The notes under the pieces: model-generated | What the model was told of the DNA's origin: nothing | Seen by the model: the letters and a program-made list of their open reading frames with translations, nothing else | The model's database searches: none | Origin: Deltaproteobacteria bacterium | GTDB lineage: Bacteria > Myxococcota_A > UBA9160 > UBA6930 | Reading direction: 5' to 3' | Assembly: GCA_029261795.1 (NCBI GenBank) | Contig: JAJDAP010000116.1 | Location: 62,001-126,000, forward strand | Length of the DNA: 64,000 bases | Shown here: one piece after another, positions 26,996 through 35,539 of the stretch | How the letters are laid out: every line of letters starts with the position of its first letter | How positions within the stretch are numbered: position 1 is the first letter of the stretch | Translations under genes and position numbers: made by a program

Positions 26996-29900
26996 CCCTC
27001 TTCGAGCGTGTCCTCGACCGCCCGCTTCCGGTCTTCCTGGCAGCGGGGCTGGTGGTGCTGTTGGGGATCTGGTCGCTCTCGACCTTGCCGGTCAATCGGA
27101 ACCCGAGCGTCCAGATTCCGATGTCGCTGGTCGTGGTGCAACTTCCGGGGGCGACTCCGGATGAGGTCGAGTCGGAAGTCACGATCGAGCTCGAAGAGCA
27201 GCTGACGGCGCTCGAGGGACTTCGACAGTTGCGCTCCGTTTCGAGCGAGGGTGTCTCGAGCCATGTGCTCGAATTCGAAGACCGCGTGGACATGACCGAG
27301 AGCCTTCGCGACGTCCAGGACAAGGTCGAGCTCGCGACGACCGTGCTTCCCCAGGGAGCCGAACGTCCGATCGTGCAGGAGGTCTCGTTCGACGAGCAAC
27401 CGATCATCTTCTTCACGCTTCGCGGCGGAAACCGTCTTGACCTCTACCAGCTTCGCGACGTCGCCGAGGGCCTGAAACCGCAATTCGAGAGTGTGCCCGG
27501 TGTGAGCCGGGTGGAGATCTTTGGCGGATACGAGCGAGAGGTCCAGGTTCTGGCGGACCCCATCGAACTCGCCGCGTACGGATTGACCCTCCAAGACCTG
27601 GGGGCCGCCCTGCAGCGGCAGGGGCAGAGTGCTGCGGGCGGCAAGGTCCGAGGCGGGACCGGGGAGTGGCTGATCCGTCCAAATAGCGAATATCGAAACC
27701 TGGAAGAGATCCGCGCGACGGTCGTCCGGCGCGAATCCTCTGGCGCACTGACGATCGGAGATGTGGCTCGAGTCGAACTCAGCCACGAGAGACCGCGTTC
27801 AGGGGCGTGGTTCGATGGTGAGCCGAGCATCACTTTGATCGTCCGTCCTCGGGCTAATATCAACACCATCGAAACCGTCGACCGCCTTACGCAGCGGGCC
27901 GACGAGCTGCGTACGAGGTTGCCATCCGGGGTCTCGATCCAAGCCACCTCGGATGGCTCCGAAGACATCGAGGCGATGCTGCAGCAGCTCGGAACCAGCG
28001 CCGGACTGGGCGTGCTCCTGGTATTCGTCGTCCTCCTCGTGATGTTCGGCCCAGGACAAGCGCTCCTCGTCGCGAGCGCGCTGCCCTTTTCGCTGCTCTT
28101 CACATTCATCGGTCTTGCCGTCTTCGGAATGGAGATCAGCAACATCGCCCTCTTCTCTCTCATTCTCGTGCTCGGACTCGTCGTGGATGGGGCGATCGTC
28201 GTTGGTGAGGCCATCTTCGCTGAGCGAGAGGCGGGTGCTCGTTCTCGCGTGGCGGCAAAGGTGGGCGTCGAACGGGTCGGGCTGCCCGTGATTTCAGCGG
28301 ATCTCACCACGGTCGCCGCGTTTCTGCCGATGCTCTTGATGGTCGGCGTGATGGGTCAGTTCATGTCGGTCATGCCGAAGGTCGTGGCCTTCGCATTGGT
28401 GGGCTCGGTCTTCGTCGACCATCTGCTCCTCCCTGCCGCAGTGGCGAAGCTCGGACTGCGTCGCCGTCGTCCACGCAAGTGGCTGGCACCGGACGGTCTT
28501 CCCTGGTTCTCGCCAGAGCTGCCCCGGATGAAGCGTCTCTACATGAACACGCTTGGAGCCGCTCTACGAAACCGCTCACTGGTCCTGGGCATAGCGGCCG
28601 CCTGCCTGGCGGGTGCATTCCTGCTCTTCACGACTGGAGGGATCGACTCGATCTTCCTGCCCAAGACGGACCGCGGCAGGTTCACGCTCAACTACGCACT
28701 CCCGCTCGGAACAAGCCTGGCAGAGACCAGCCGAGTGGGGCTCCTGATCGCGGATGAAGTGGAGGAGATCGCCGAGGTCGACCGCTGCGTGCTCACCACC
28801 GGAGAGACGGGGGCACTGAACGCCGAGAGCTCCGAGGGAGGCCGAACCGGCCCAGAGTACGGAAGGCTCACCGTAGAACTCGTCGACCCGGCACAGCGGA
28901 CCCGGTCGCAAGGAGAAGTTGTCGAGGGCCTTCGCACGCAGATCGCTCACTTTGCCGGCGTCACGATCGATCTGGAAGAGCTGTCGGAGGGCCCGCCCAC
29001 CGGAGCGGCGCTGGCGGTCCGTATCAAGGGGCAGGATCTCGACGCCCTGGCTTCCGTGGCAACCGACATCGAGGAGAGAATCCGGCTGCTGAAAGGTGCA
29101 GAGGACGTGCGCGCCGACTACCACCGAGGGAAGCCCGAGGTCCGGGTGGACGTGGACCGAGTGGTGGCGGGCGACAGGTTCGGCGTCACCACCGAGGAGG
29201 TCTGGCGAGCCTTCGGCCTGGCGTTCCAGGGCCAGAAGATCGCAAGGATGTGGCTCGGCTCGGAGAGAGTGGACATTCGCGTGGAAGCATCCGGCGGGTT
29301 CACCCAGAGCGTGGAGCAGGTTCGGGAGCTTCCCATTCGATCCGAAGACGGGCAGCTGATTCCGCTCGGAGAGATCGCCGAAGTCAGCCTTGGCTTCTCC
29401 CACGATTCGATCTTCCGTCACGACGCCCGCCGCGCCATCACGGTGCGCGCGAACGTGGCACCTGGCGGCTCGTCGGTCGCGTTGGAGGCAGACGCCCGCG
29501 CGGCAATCAGCGCCCTGAGCCTACCGACCGGGGTTCAAGTGGAGTTCGGAGGCGAGAGTGAGGAGAGAGAGCGCTCCTATGCGAGCCTCTGGGAGGCCCT
29601 CCGGTGGGGCTTGCTGCTCATCTACATCATCATCGCTATTCAATTCGATTCCCTTCGGCAGCCGTTCATCGTCATTCTCGGCATTCCGCTCGCGCTCGTC
29701 GGAGTCGCGTTGGGGCTCGTGGCGACCGCGACCCCCTTCAGCTTCATCGTGTTCATCGGTGCCGTGTCGCTCACTGGCATCGTGGTCAACAGTGGGATCG
29801 TCCTCGTGGACGCGATCAACCAGAACCGTCGAGAGGGGATGCCGCTGCGAAACGCCATCTGCGATGGCGCGCTCGGGCGGCTTCGGCCGGTGCTGCTGAC

Positions 29901-30138
29901 GACGCTCACGACCGCGGCCGGGTTGCTTCCGCTGACGCTCAACGTTGCAGAGGGTGGCGAGTTCTGGGCGCCGTTGGGCCTCACGATCATCTCCGGTCTC
30001 TTCGCCTCGACGGGTCTGACCCTGATCGTGGTTCCCGTTCTCTACTCGTTGTTGGAGGAGCCCCCCAGGTGGGGAGGTGCCCGGCTTCCGCACGTCGAGC
30101 AGGCCGTCGCTGCGGTGCAGGCAAGGCCTGGTGCCTAA
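26992..30138 (+). CDS. RND family efflux permease (AcrB/HAE1-like)
   Basis: TTG at 26992 overlaps the adaptor stop. The 1048-residue pump has the family layout: a first helix (VFLAAGLVVLLGIWSLSTL), large periplasmic loops, and helices with LVVDGAIVVGEAIFAE, in which Asp of the proton relay is kept, repeated in the C-terminal half (IVVNSGIVLVDAINQNRREG). Length matches AcrB-like transporters. It exports small hydrophobic or amphipathic compounds by proton antiport; substrate unknown. Expression should depend on sigma-54, which is unusual for RND pumps and suggests response to a specific stress or metabolite. Confidence 0.93.
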   Translation: MTLFERVLDRPLPVFLAAGLVVLLGIWSLSTLPVNRNPSVQIPMSLVVVQLPGATPDEVESEVTIELEEQLTALEGLRQLRSVSSEGVSSHVLEFEDRVDMTESLRDVQDKVELATTVLPQGAERPIVQEVSFDEQPIIFFTLRGGNRLDLYQLRDVAEGLKPQFESVPGVSRVEIFGGYEREVQVLADPIELAAYGLTLQDLGAALQRQGQSAAGGKVRGGTGEWLIRPNSEYRNLEEIRATVVRRESSGALTIGDVARVELSHERPRSGAWFDGEPSITLIVRPRANINTIETVDRLTQRADELRTRLPSGVSIQATSDGSEDIEAMLQQLGTSAGLGVLLVFVVLLVMFGPGQALLVASALPFSLLFTFIGLAVFGMEISNIALFSLILVLGLVVDGAIVVGEAIFAEREAGARSRVAAKVGVERVGLPVISADLTTVAAFLPMLLMVGVMGQFMSVMPKVVAFALVGSVFVDHLLLPAAVAKLGLRRRRPRKWLAPDGLPWFSPELPRMKRLYMNTLGAALRNRSLVLGIAAACLAGAFLLFTTGGIDSIFLPKTDRGRFTLNYALPLGTSLAETSRVGLLIADEVEEIAEVDRCVLTTGETGALNAESSEGGRTGPEYGRLTVELVDPAQRTRSQGEVVEGLRTQIAHFAGVTIDLEELSEGPPTGAALAVRIKGQDLDALASVATDIEERIRLLKGAEDVRADYHRGKPEVRVDVDRVVAGDRFGVTTEEVWRAFGLAFQGQKIARMWLGSERVDIRVEASGGFTQSVEQVRELPIRSEDGQLIPLGEIAEVSLGFSHDSIFRHDARRAITVRANVAPGGSSVALEADARAAISALSLPTGVQVEFGGESEERERSYASLWEALRWGLLLIYIIIAIQFDSLRQPFIVILGIPLALVGVALGLVATATPFSFIVFIGAVSLTGIVVNSGIVLVDAINQNRREGMPLRNAICDGALGRLRPVLLTTLTTAAGLLPLTLNVAEGGEFWAPLGLTIISGLFASTGLTLIVVPVLYSLLEEPPRWGGARLPHVEQAVAAVQARPGA

Positions 30139-30204
30139 CACTCCGCCGTAGTTCGCAGCTGCTCGACGATCAGCGCGGATCGAGGCCACGGTCCGGGGTT
30201 CGAA

Positions 30205-30966
30205 TCACGGCCTACAGCTGCAGAGGAGGCGTGCGGATTCGAACGACGCGAGGCTGGGTTCTCTCGTCTGGTCGTTGTCAACGAATAGCACCATGGCCGA
30301 GAGCGGCTCGGGCGGGCTCGTGCCGAACGCGGCCGTGTAGTCTGCGACCAGGTCGCGGCGCTCCTGCGACCAACGCCCGAGGGCCGCGTCTCCGGAGCGA
30401 ACGACAACGTTGCGGACCGTATCCGGGAGGTGAGGGTTGGGAATGATCGACTCCACCGGGTGTCGGTCGGTCGTCCAGACATAGCGAAGCGTGGGAACAG
30501 GGTCCGGGTCGGTCAAGTATCCGGGATCTCCGAACAGAAGGAACAATGCGGCGCCAACATCGTCGCCGGACTTCGAGCCGAGATCGGCGCTCGCCTGGAG
30601 CTCATCGACGCGCCAAGACCATTCGAGCCAGCGGCAATCCGCGGTGTCCGCGTCGATCCAACGCGCCAATCCGGATGCGGAACGGTTCGGCTGCGCTTCT
30701 ATGGCCAACCGCCCACCAACCTGACGGATGCGGAAACGGGTTCGCCCCCGAATCGCCACCTCCTTCCATCCATCCTGGATGGCCGTCTCCGCGGAGAAGA
30801 GCGGCGTCTCGCTCTGACATGCCGCCCCCGAAGAGGCCGATGTCGCCGGCACTGTCTTGGGCGACGGATGTGCGCAAGCGAAGACCAGAAGGCAGACCGT
30901 CGCGAGAACCGCAGTACTGGCTCGTTGCGAGAGCAGGACACGGAGAAGGCTCTGGCACCGCGCCAC
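30205..30966 (-). CDS. DUF3047 family lipoprotein
   Basis: A GTG at 30966 gives a 253-residue protein with a lipoprotein signal (VLATVCLLVFAC then AHPSP); longer in-frame starts exist up to 31089 but place the signal too far inside. The mature part has CRWLEWSWRVDEL, SGDDVGAALFLLFGD, TLRYVWTTD and a DFTAAFG-like VADYTAAFG block, which I recognise as DUF3047. This family is common in marine and soil bacteria, often secreted, of unknown role. It is convergent with the RND operon. Confidence 0.72.
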   Translation of the reverse strand: MARCQSLLRVLLSQRASTAVLATVCLLVFACAHPSPKTVPATSASSGAACQSETPLFSAETAIQDGWKEVAIRGRTRFRIRQVGGRLAIEAQPNRSASGLARWIDADTADCRWLEWSWRVDELQASADLGSKSGDDVGAALFLLFGDPGYLTDPDPVPTLRYVWTTDRHPVESIIPNPHLPDTVRNVVVRSGDAALGRWSQERRDLVADYTAAFGTSPPEPLSAMVLFVDNDQTREPSLASFESARLLCSCRP

Positions 30967-31236
30967 GACGACGGAGCATCTCGACCTTGTAGCCGGCTCC
31001 CGCACAGCTGGTAGGCGAATGCCTGCGAGGTTCGATACCTCGGCTCCGGGCAACGGATTGGACGCCATCCCTCCGCCTCCATGGTTCACTCGCGCAGATA
31101 CTTCTGCAATTGGAGATACGCACGAGGATCGATCGCGGTTACGCGCGGCTACCCGGGGAAACGCGGTTTCGTCTGGAGCGCGTGGGCAAGCCGCAACTTT
31201 GGATCATCGGCGAACGTAGATGGGTTGGAGGCCGGT

Positions 31237-31572
31237 ATGCCATTCCTCCATAACCAAGCACTGTTGGTGTCGCTCTTCGTCGGGATCGCCGGCGGCTATC
31301 TGCACGACGTGGGCACAACGCAGGCTTCCTCGGCACCCCCGGCGTTTTCAGAGCAGTCGCCCGTCAATCCTCCGACCAGATTCGTTCTTCCGGGGCCAGG
31401 CGGCGAGTTCTGGAGCCCCCAGGGCTCCCCGGCGATTGCACCATCCCGGCGGCTTCGGCCTTGCCTCTGGACGCCCGCACCTTCCGTGCGCGGCCTCGAG
31501 AGCGAACTCTCGGCAGCGTGGAGTTCCGAATCTTCTGAATCGCGGAGCATGTCCGGGGTGGACGGGTGCTGA
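31237..31572 (+). CDS. possible small secreted protein
   Basis: ATG at 31237 follows GGAGG with five bases spacing and opens a 111-residue frame. The N-terminus (HNQALLVSLFVGIAGGYL) could be a signal peptide or single helix; the rest is Pro- and Ser-rich without a known motif. It ends just before the convergent patatin gene. Composition is not clearly coding, so it may be spurious. Confidence 0.35.
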   Translation: MPFLHNQALLVSLFVGIAGGYLHDVGTTQASSAPPAFSEQSPVNPPTRFVLPGPGGEFWSPQGSPAIAPSRRLRPCLWTPAPSVRGLESELSAAWSSESSESRSMSGVDGC

Positions 31573-31645
31573 CGTCTGCCCGTCGCCATCGCTGGCCGCT
31601 CGCGGGCCGGGTGGCGAGCAGCGACGGGAGTTCCACGCCAATCGC

Positions 31646-32533
31646 TCAGCGGTCGTCCGGTCCGGCGGAGTGATCGTGTGGCGTCAGCGCACCAGGAATG
31701 CCGGAGTGCTCCAGTCCACCGGCTTTCAACCATTCAGAAGTACTCGTGGCGGAGCGCTCGATGAGTGCGGCGGTCCCAGAGAAGTCGTACGCGGTCCGCG
31801 CAAGCGGACACAACGGCGGCACCACTCGGAGTTCGACATCCGACCCGGCCTGTTCGACGTCCTGGATCAGCTGCCGGGCGATCAGCAGATTGAGAGCCTG
31901 CAAGGCAACGCTCATCGCGTCCCTGGGCGCTTTCTCGATCCGGCAGGAGAAGCCTGTTGGGAGCACGATTACCCGGTCGGCCTTCAGTGCGACCGCCGCG
32001 ATGATCGGCGTATTGTTCGCGATTCCCCCGTCGATCAATACCCGTCCCTGCAACCTCACCGGAGGGAATACACCTGGTATCGCGCTACTGGCGAGAAGCG
32101 CGTCGACGATCGAGCCGGTTGAAAGCAGGACCTCCTGGCCGCCCACCAGATCGGTGGCGACGACATGGCATGGGATCGCCGTTGATTCCAGCTTCTGGTC
32201 AGCGAACTCGCGCTCGAGGAGACGCCGGAGGGGCGCCGGCGACACCAGGGAATCCCGTGCACCGAGCAGAGCCAACAGACCTCGCGCCGGATGCGCTGGG
32301 AAGATGTTGGCACGCGTCACCTTGCGCCAGATGCTCTCGAGGCGATGGATCCCGTCGAGTGTCGGATCTGCGGCGAAGTGTGCAGCGTTGATCGCACCCA
32401 CAGACGCCCCGACCACGAAATCAGCCCTGGCGCCGGATTCATGGAGGGCGCGTAGCATCCCCACCTCCACGGCTCCCAGACTTCCTCCCCCGGCAAAGAC
32501 GAACGCGGTGGATCGCGTCTTCTCTAGCGCCAT
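31646..32533 (-). CDS. patatin-like phospholipase/esterase
   Basis: ATG at 32533 with AGGGG six bases before it gives about 295 residues. The oxyanion-hole block FAGGGSLGAVEVGML lies at the start, nucleophile Ser is in GASVGA and the catalytic Asp in DGGIANNTP: the Ser-Asp dyad of bacterial patatins (RssA type). It would hydrolyse acyl esters of lipids; it has no signal peptide and is probably cytoplasmic or membrane-associated. It follows a small membrane protein gene by 29 bases. Confidence 0.88.
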   Translation of the reverse strand: MALEKTRSTAFVFAGGGSLGAVEVGMLRALHESGARADFVVGASVGAINAAHFAADPTLDGIHRLESIWRKVTRANIFPAHPARGLLALLGARDSLVSPAPLRRLLEREFADQKLESTAIPCHVVATDLVGGQEVLLSTGSIVDALLASSAIPGVFPPVRLQGRVLIDGGIANNTPIIAAVALKADRVIVLPTGFSCRIEKAPRDAMSVALQALNLLIARQLIQDVEQAGSDVELRVVPPLCPLARTAYDFSGTAALIERSATSTSEWLKAGGLEHSGIPGALTPHDHSAGPDDR

Positions 32534-32562
32534 TTCATCCCCTTCATTCCGCCTTCCGCTCG

Positions 32563-32784
32563 TCAAGGGGCCGCCCAGTAGATGGCCAGCCCCGTCGCTA
32601 TGGCGGCGCCCCAGCAGGCGGCACCGACGACCATTCCGATGACGACTCCCCTGAGTGCTCGACAGTGCTCAGCCCCGAGGTCCTTGACGGCCGTCGGACT
32701 TCCGGCTGCGTCCGCGCGGTCTGGACCCGCGAGAGCGTCGTGCAGGCTCGGACCTGATTTCGACGTAGTGGCACTAACGACCAT
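32563..32784 (-). CDS. small single-helix membrane protein
   Basis: The 73-residue frame starts at ATG 32784 after GAGGAAG with six bases spacing. Its C-terminal half is one long hydrophobic segment, VVIGMVVGAACWGAAIATGL, ending in IYWAAP. The N-terminal half is polar. It precedes the patatin gene on the same strand and may be cotranscribed. No family recognised. Confidence 0.5.
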   Translation of the reverse strand: MVVSATTSKSGPSLHDALAGPDRADAAGSPTAVKDLGAEHCRALRGVVIGMVVGAACWGAAIATGLAIYWAAP

Positions 32785-33201
32785 CGCAATCTTCCTCGCG
32801 ATTCACCGACTCCCGGACTCGGGAAGAGTCATCACTTCACGCGGCACGAGGCTCTGCCCAACCGGGTGCACCAGCGACCTGGCGACGCGGAACGCGGGCG
32901 CTGTCGGAGGCGCCTCGCACGGAACCTTCCGCCGAGTCTCCCGACCGAGCTGGTGTTCATGGCTTCCACGCCCCTCAGTACGATCGTGATGATGGGCAGG
33001 TTTCCAGACCAACGGGTCGAATCGACTGCAAGGGAAACAGCCGCTGCGTACGTAACTTTGCAGACTCCGTCGACGTTTAGTGTCGGTGCTGGGCCACGTG
33101 AGTTTCTCGTCGCTTATCGATGACCGTTGTCGGAAGCTTCGTAGCGACACCGAGTTCGGCGAAACAGGCTCGAATGTTGGAACCCAGAAGGAGAGAAAGC
33201 C
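32785..33201. other. 417-base intergenic region
   Basis: It separates the leftward small-protein/patatin pair from the rightward arsenic-phosphate pair and should hold both promoters. No gene, clear repeat or ArsR-type operator was recognised. An AGGAGAG Shine-Dalgarno for the methyltransferase lies at its right end. Confidence 0.4.
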
Positions 33202-34329
33202 ATGAGTGCCGAGGACTGCGCGGCTACGAATTCAGAAGAGGCCGTGCGGATGCGCTACACGGAGGCCGCAGGCCGAAGAGAAGCGAGCCTTTGTTGTCCG
33301 GTTTCCTACGAGCCCCAGCTTCTCGAGGCGCTTCCAGGGTCTGTGTTGGAGCGCGACTACGGCTGCGGCGATCCATCGCGCTTCGTTCGCAAGGGCGATT
33401 CGGTCCTGGATCTCGGGAGCGGCGCTGGAAAAATCTGCTTCATTGCCGGCCAGATCGCGGGGCCGGAGGGACGGGTGATCGGCGTCGACGAGAACCCGGC
33501 GATGCTTCAGCTCGCACGCGATGCTGCCCCGATCGTGGCCGACCGGGTGGGGTATTCCAACGTCAGCTTCCTGCGCGGTCGCATCCAGGATCTCGCGCTC
33601 GATCCGGATCAGCTCGACAAGTGGTTGGACGCTCACCCGGTAACGACGGCGGAGGATGTCTGGCTCCTCGAGCGCGAGGCCGAGCGTCTCCGGCGAGAGG
33701 AGCCGTTGATTGCCGATGGGTCTGTGGATCTCGTAGTCTCGAATTGCGTACTCAACCTCATCGCCGAGTTCCGCAAGCCAGCACTCTTTTCGGAGTTGTC
33801 CCGCGTACTCCGTCCGGGCGGTCGTTTCGCGATCTCGGACATCACGAGCGACGCACCCGTCCCCGCACATCTCAAAGCCGACCCGGAACTCTGGAGTGGT
33901 TGCGTGTCCGGAGCGCTCACGGAGCGCGATCTCTTGACGGCATTCGAGGACGTCGGGCTCCTGGGTCTGCGCATCGAGCACCGGAGCGAAGAGCCCTTCG
34001 CGGTGGTCGAGGGGATCGACTTTCGATCCGTCACGATTACCGGCTGGAAGGGCGAGTCCGGTCCTTGCCTCGAGGCGAACCAAGAGGTCGTCTACCGCGG
34101 CCCCTGGCGGCGCGTGGAGGATGACGACGGCCATGTACTCATTCGTGGGGAGCGCGTGGCAGTCTGTGCCAAGACCTCCCGGAGCCTAACGTCCGAGCCT
34201 TACGCTGCTGACATCATCCCGGTCTCGCCCGGCACCTCGGCCCTCGAAGGCCCGTCGGAAGCGATCGACGTGGAACCAACAGACGCATTCCGTCTGCAGG
34301 AGACGAAGGCCGGGGGCGGCTGCTGCTGA
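33202..34329 (+). CDS. arsM: arsenite S-adenosylmethionine methyltransferase-like protein
   Basis: The 375-residue protein has the SAM-binding motif VLDLGSGAGKICF near residue 70, GRVIGVDENPAML after it, and the blocks SNCVLNLI and GCVSGAL whose Cys residues match the arsenic-binding cysteines of ArsM. A further Cys is in ERDYGCGDP. The tail ends GGGCC, as in many ArsM proteins. The ERDYGCGDPS variant is the one I associate with arsenosugar-pathway ArsM, but no radical-SAM ArsS is nearby. It methylates As(III). Its stop overlaps the ATG of the phosphate permease gene by one base, so the two are coupled. Confidence 0.82.
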   Translation: MSAEDCAATNSEEAVRMRYTEAAGRREASLCCPVSYEPQLLEALPGSVLERDYGCGDPSRFVRKGDSVLDLGSGAGKICFIAGQIAGPEGRVIGVDENPAMLQLARDAAPIVADRVGYSNVSFLRGRIQDLALDPDQLDKWLDAHPVTTAEDVWLLEREAERLRREEPLIADGSVDLVVSNCVLNLIAEFRKPALFSELSRVLRPGGRFAISDITSDAPVPAHLKADPELWSGCVSGALTERDLLTAFEDVGLLGLRIEHRSEEPFAVVEGIDFRSVTITGWKGESGPCLEANQEVVYRGPWRRVEDDDGHVLIRGERVAVCAKTSRSLTSEPYAADIIPVSPGTSALEGPSEAIDVEPTDAFRLQETKAGGGCC

Positions 34330-35420
34330 TGACGGAGCTTGTCGCGATCGCGGCGCTACTGCTGGCCTTCGTGAACGGCGCCAACGACAACATGAAGGGC
34401 GTTGCCACACTCTACGGATCTGGCGCGCTCTCGTATGGGCGGGCGCTGGCTCTTGCGAGTGTGGCGACCGGGTTGGGTGGACTCGCCTCGCTGGCGCTCT
34501 CCGAGCGACTGGTTCACGCCTTCTCGGCCAAGGGATTGGTTCCCGACGCCCTCCTTTCCGAGGGCATGCTCGCCTCAGTGGCACTGGCGGCAACGGTGTC
34601 CGTGCTCGTGGCGACGCGGGTAGGTCTACCGGTCTCGACGACGCATGCATTGCTCGGTGCTCTGTTGGGCGCGGGCGCCGTGGCCGCGGGCTCTGCCCTC
34701 GACCTGGGCGTCCTCGGCGGGAGCTTCGTCCTCCCTTTGTTGTTGAGTCCGCTCGTCGCCGTGGCCGCGGCGCTCATCATCGCCCGAGGCGGACGACGAT
34801 TCGCTCGCCGCATGGGGCTGCACAGCGACAGTTGCGTCTGTCTCGAGGTTGGAACCTCATCGACCGGCTTCGCGATGGCAGCCGCCGACGGGGCCGTGGT
34901 GCCGTCCGTGCCGACGTCGGGTGCCCATCTGTGTGATGACAGACAGAGGGGGCTTCCCGGCATTTCGGCTCGGCGAGTCGTGAGCGGCGTACACCTCTCG
35001 AGTGCAGGTCTCGTCTGCTTTGCTCGGGGGCTCAATGATACGCCCAAGATTCTTGGTCTCGTCATGGGAGCATCTGCGATGGGAGCTGTGACGGGAGCAC
35101 TGGCGATCTCCGCCGCGATGGTACTCGGCGGCGTCGCTGCTGCTCGGCGGGTGACGCGAACGATCGCACACGACATCACCCCGATGCGCCCAGAGACCGG
35201 CCTGGCGGGAAACCTCGCGACCGCCACGCTCGTGCTAGGCGCTTCGCGCCTCGGCATGCCCGTTTCCACGACACATGTCTCGGTGGGTAGCATCCTCGGC
35301 ATCGGCGCTGAGGGAGCCTCCCTGCGTGGGCCTACGGTCCGGCGGATCGCCGCCGCATGGGTCGGCACGCTACCGGTGGCGGCCGCCCTCGGCGCAGCCT
35401 TTGCCTGGTGGCTCGCTTGA
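34329..35420 (+). CDS. pit: PiT-type inorganic phosphate (arsenate) permease
   Basis: The 363-residue inner-membrane protein has about ten helices and the duplicated PiT signature: FVNGANDNMKG near residue 16 with GLPVSTTHALLG near 100, then FARGLNDTPKI with GMPVSTTHVSVG in the second half. It transports phosphate with protons or sodium; such permeases also carry arsenate. One-base overlap with the arsenite methyltransferase gene suggests a role in arsenate entry or phosphate selectivity under arsenic exposure. Confidence 0.9.
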   Translation: MTELVAIAALLLAFVNGANDNMKGVATLYGSGALSYGRALALASVATGLGGLASLALSERLVHAFSAKGLVPDALLSEGMLASVALAATVSVLVATRVGLPVSTTHALLGALLGAGAVAAGSALDLGVLGGSFVLPLLLSPLVAVAAALIIARGGRRFARRMGLHSDSCVCLEVGTSSTGFAMAAADGAVVPSVPTSGAHLCDDRQRGLPGISARRVVSGVHLSSAGLVCFARGLNDTPKILGLVMGASAMGAVTGALAISAAMVLGGVAAARRVTRTIAHDITPMRPETGLAGNLATATLVLGASRLGMPVSTTHVSVGSILGIGAEGASLRGPTVRRIAAAWVGTLPVAAALGAAFAWWLA

Positions 35421-35513
35421 TCGGATCTCCGGGTGCGCCAGTGGGCGTGAGAGCCTGCAGGCCGTTGGCGAGCACTTCGGCCTGGCTCCTGCAGCCCTGG
35501 CAACGGTACCCTG

Positions 35514-35536
35514 TCTCCCCAATCTGATCGGGGAGA
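35514..35536 (+). promoter_or_regulatory. hairpin that buries the ribosome-binding site of the next gene
   Basis: TCTCCCC (35514-35520), a nine-base loop and GGGGAGA (35530-35536) pair perfectly. The right arm is the Shine-Dalgarno of the hydrolase gene starting at 35540. Translation of that gene should be low unless the stem is opened, by temperature, ribosome passage or a ligand. It could also stop transcription from the permease gene, but there is no T-run. Confidence 0.5.
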
Positions 35537-35539
35537 TCG

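Noticed and set aside
30190..30215. tRNA T-loop-like GGTTCGAATC on the plus strand
   Set aside because: The stem does not pair and no other tRNA parts are near; it overlaps the end of the DUF3047 gene.
33120..34134. Long overlapping frames on both strands across the arsenite methyltransferase gene
   Set aside because: They lack motifs, while the SAM-binding and Cys motifs are in the 33202 frame; high GC gives many open antisense frames.
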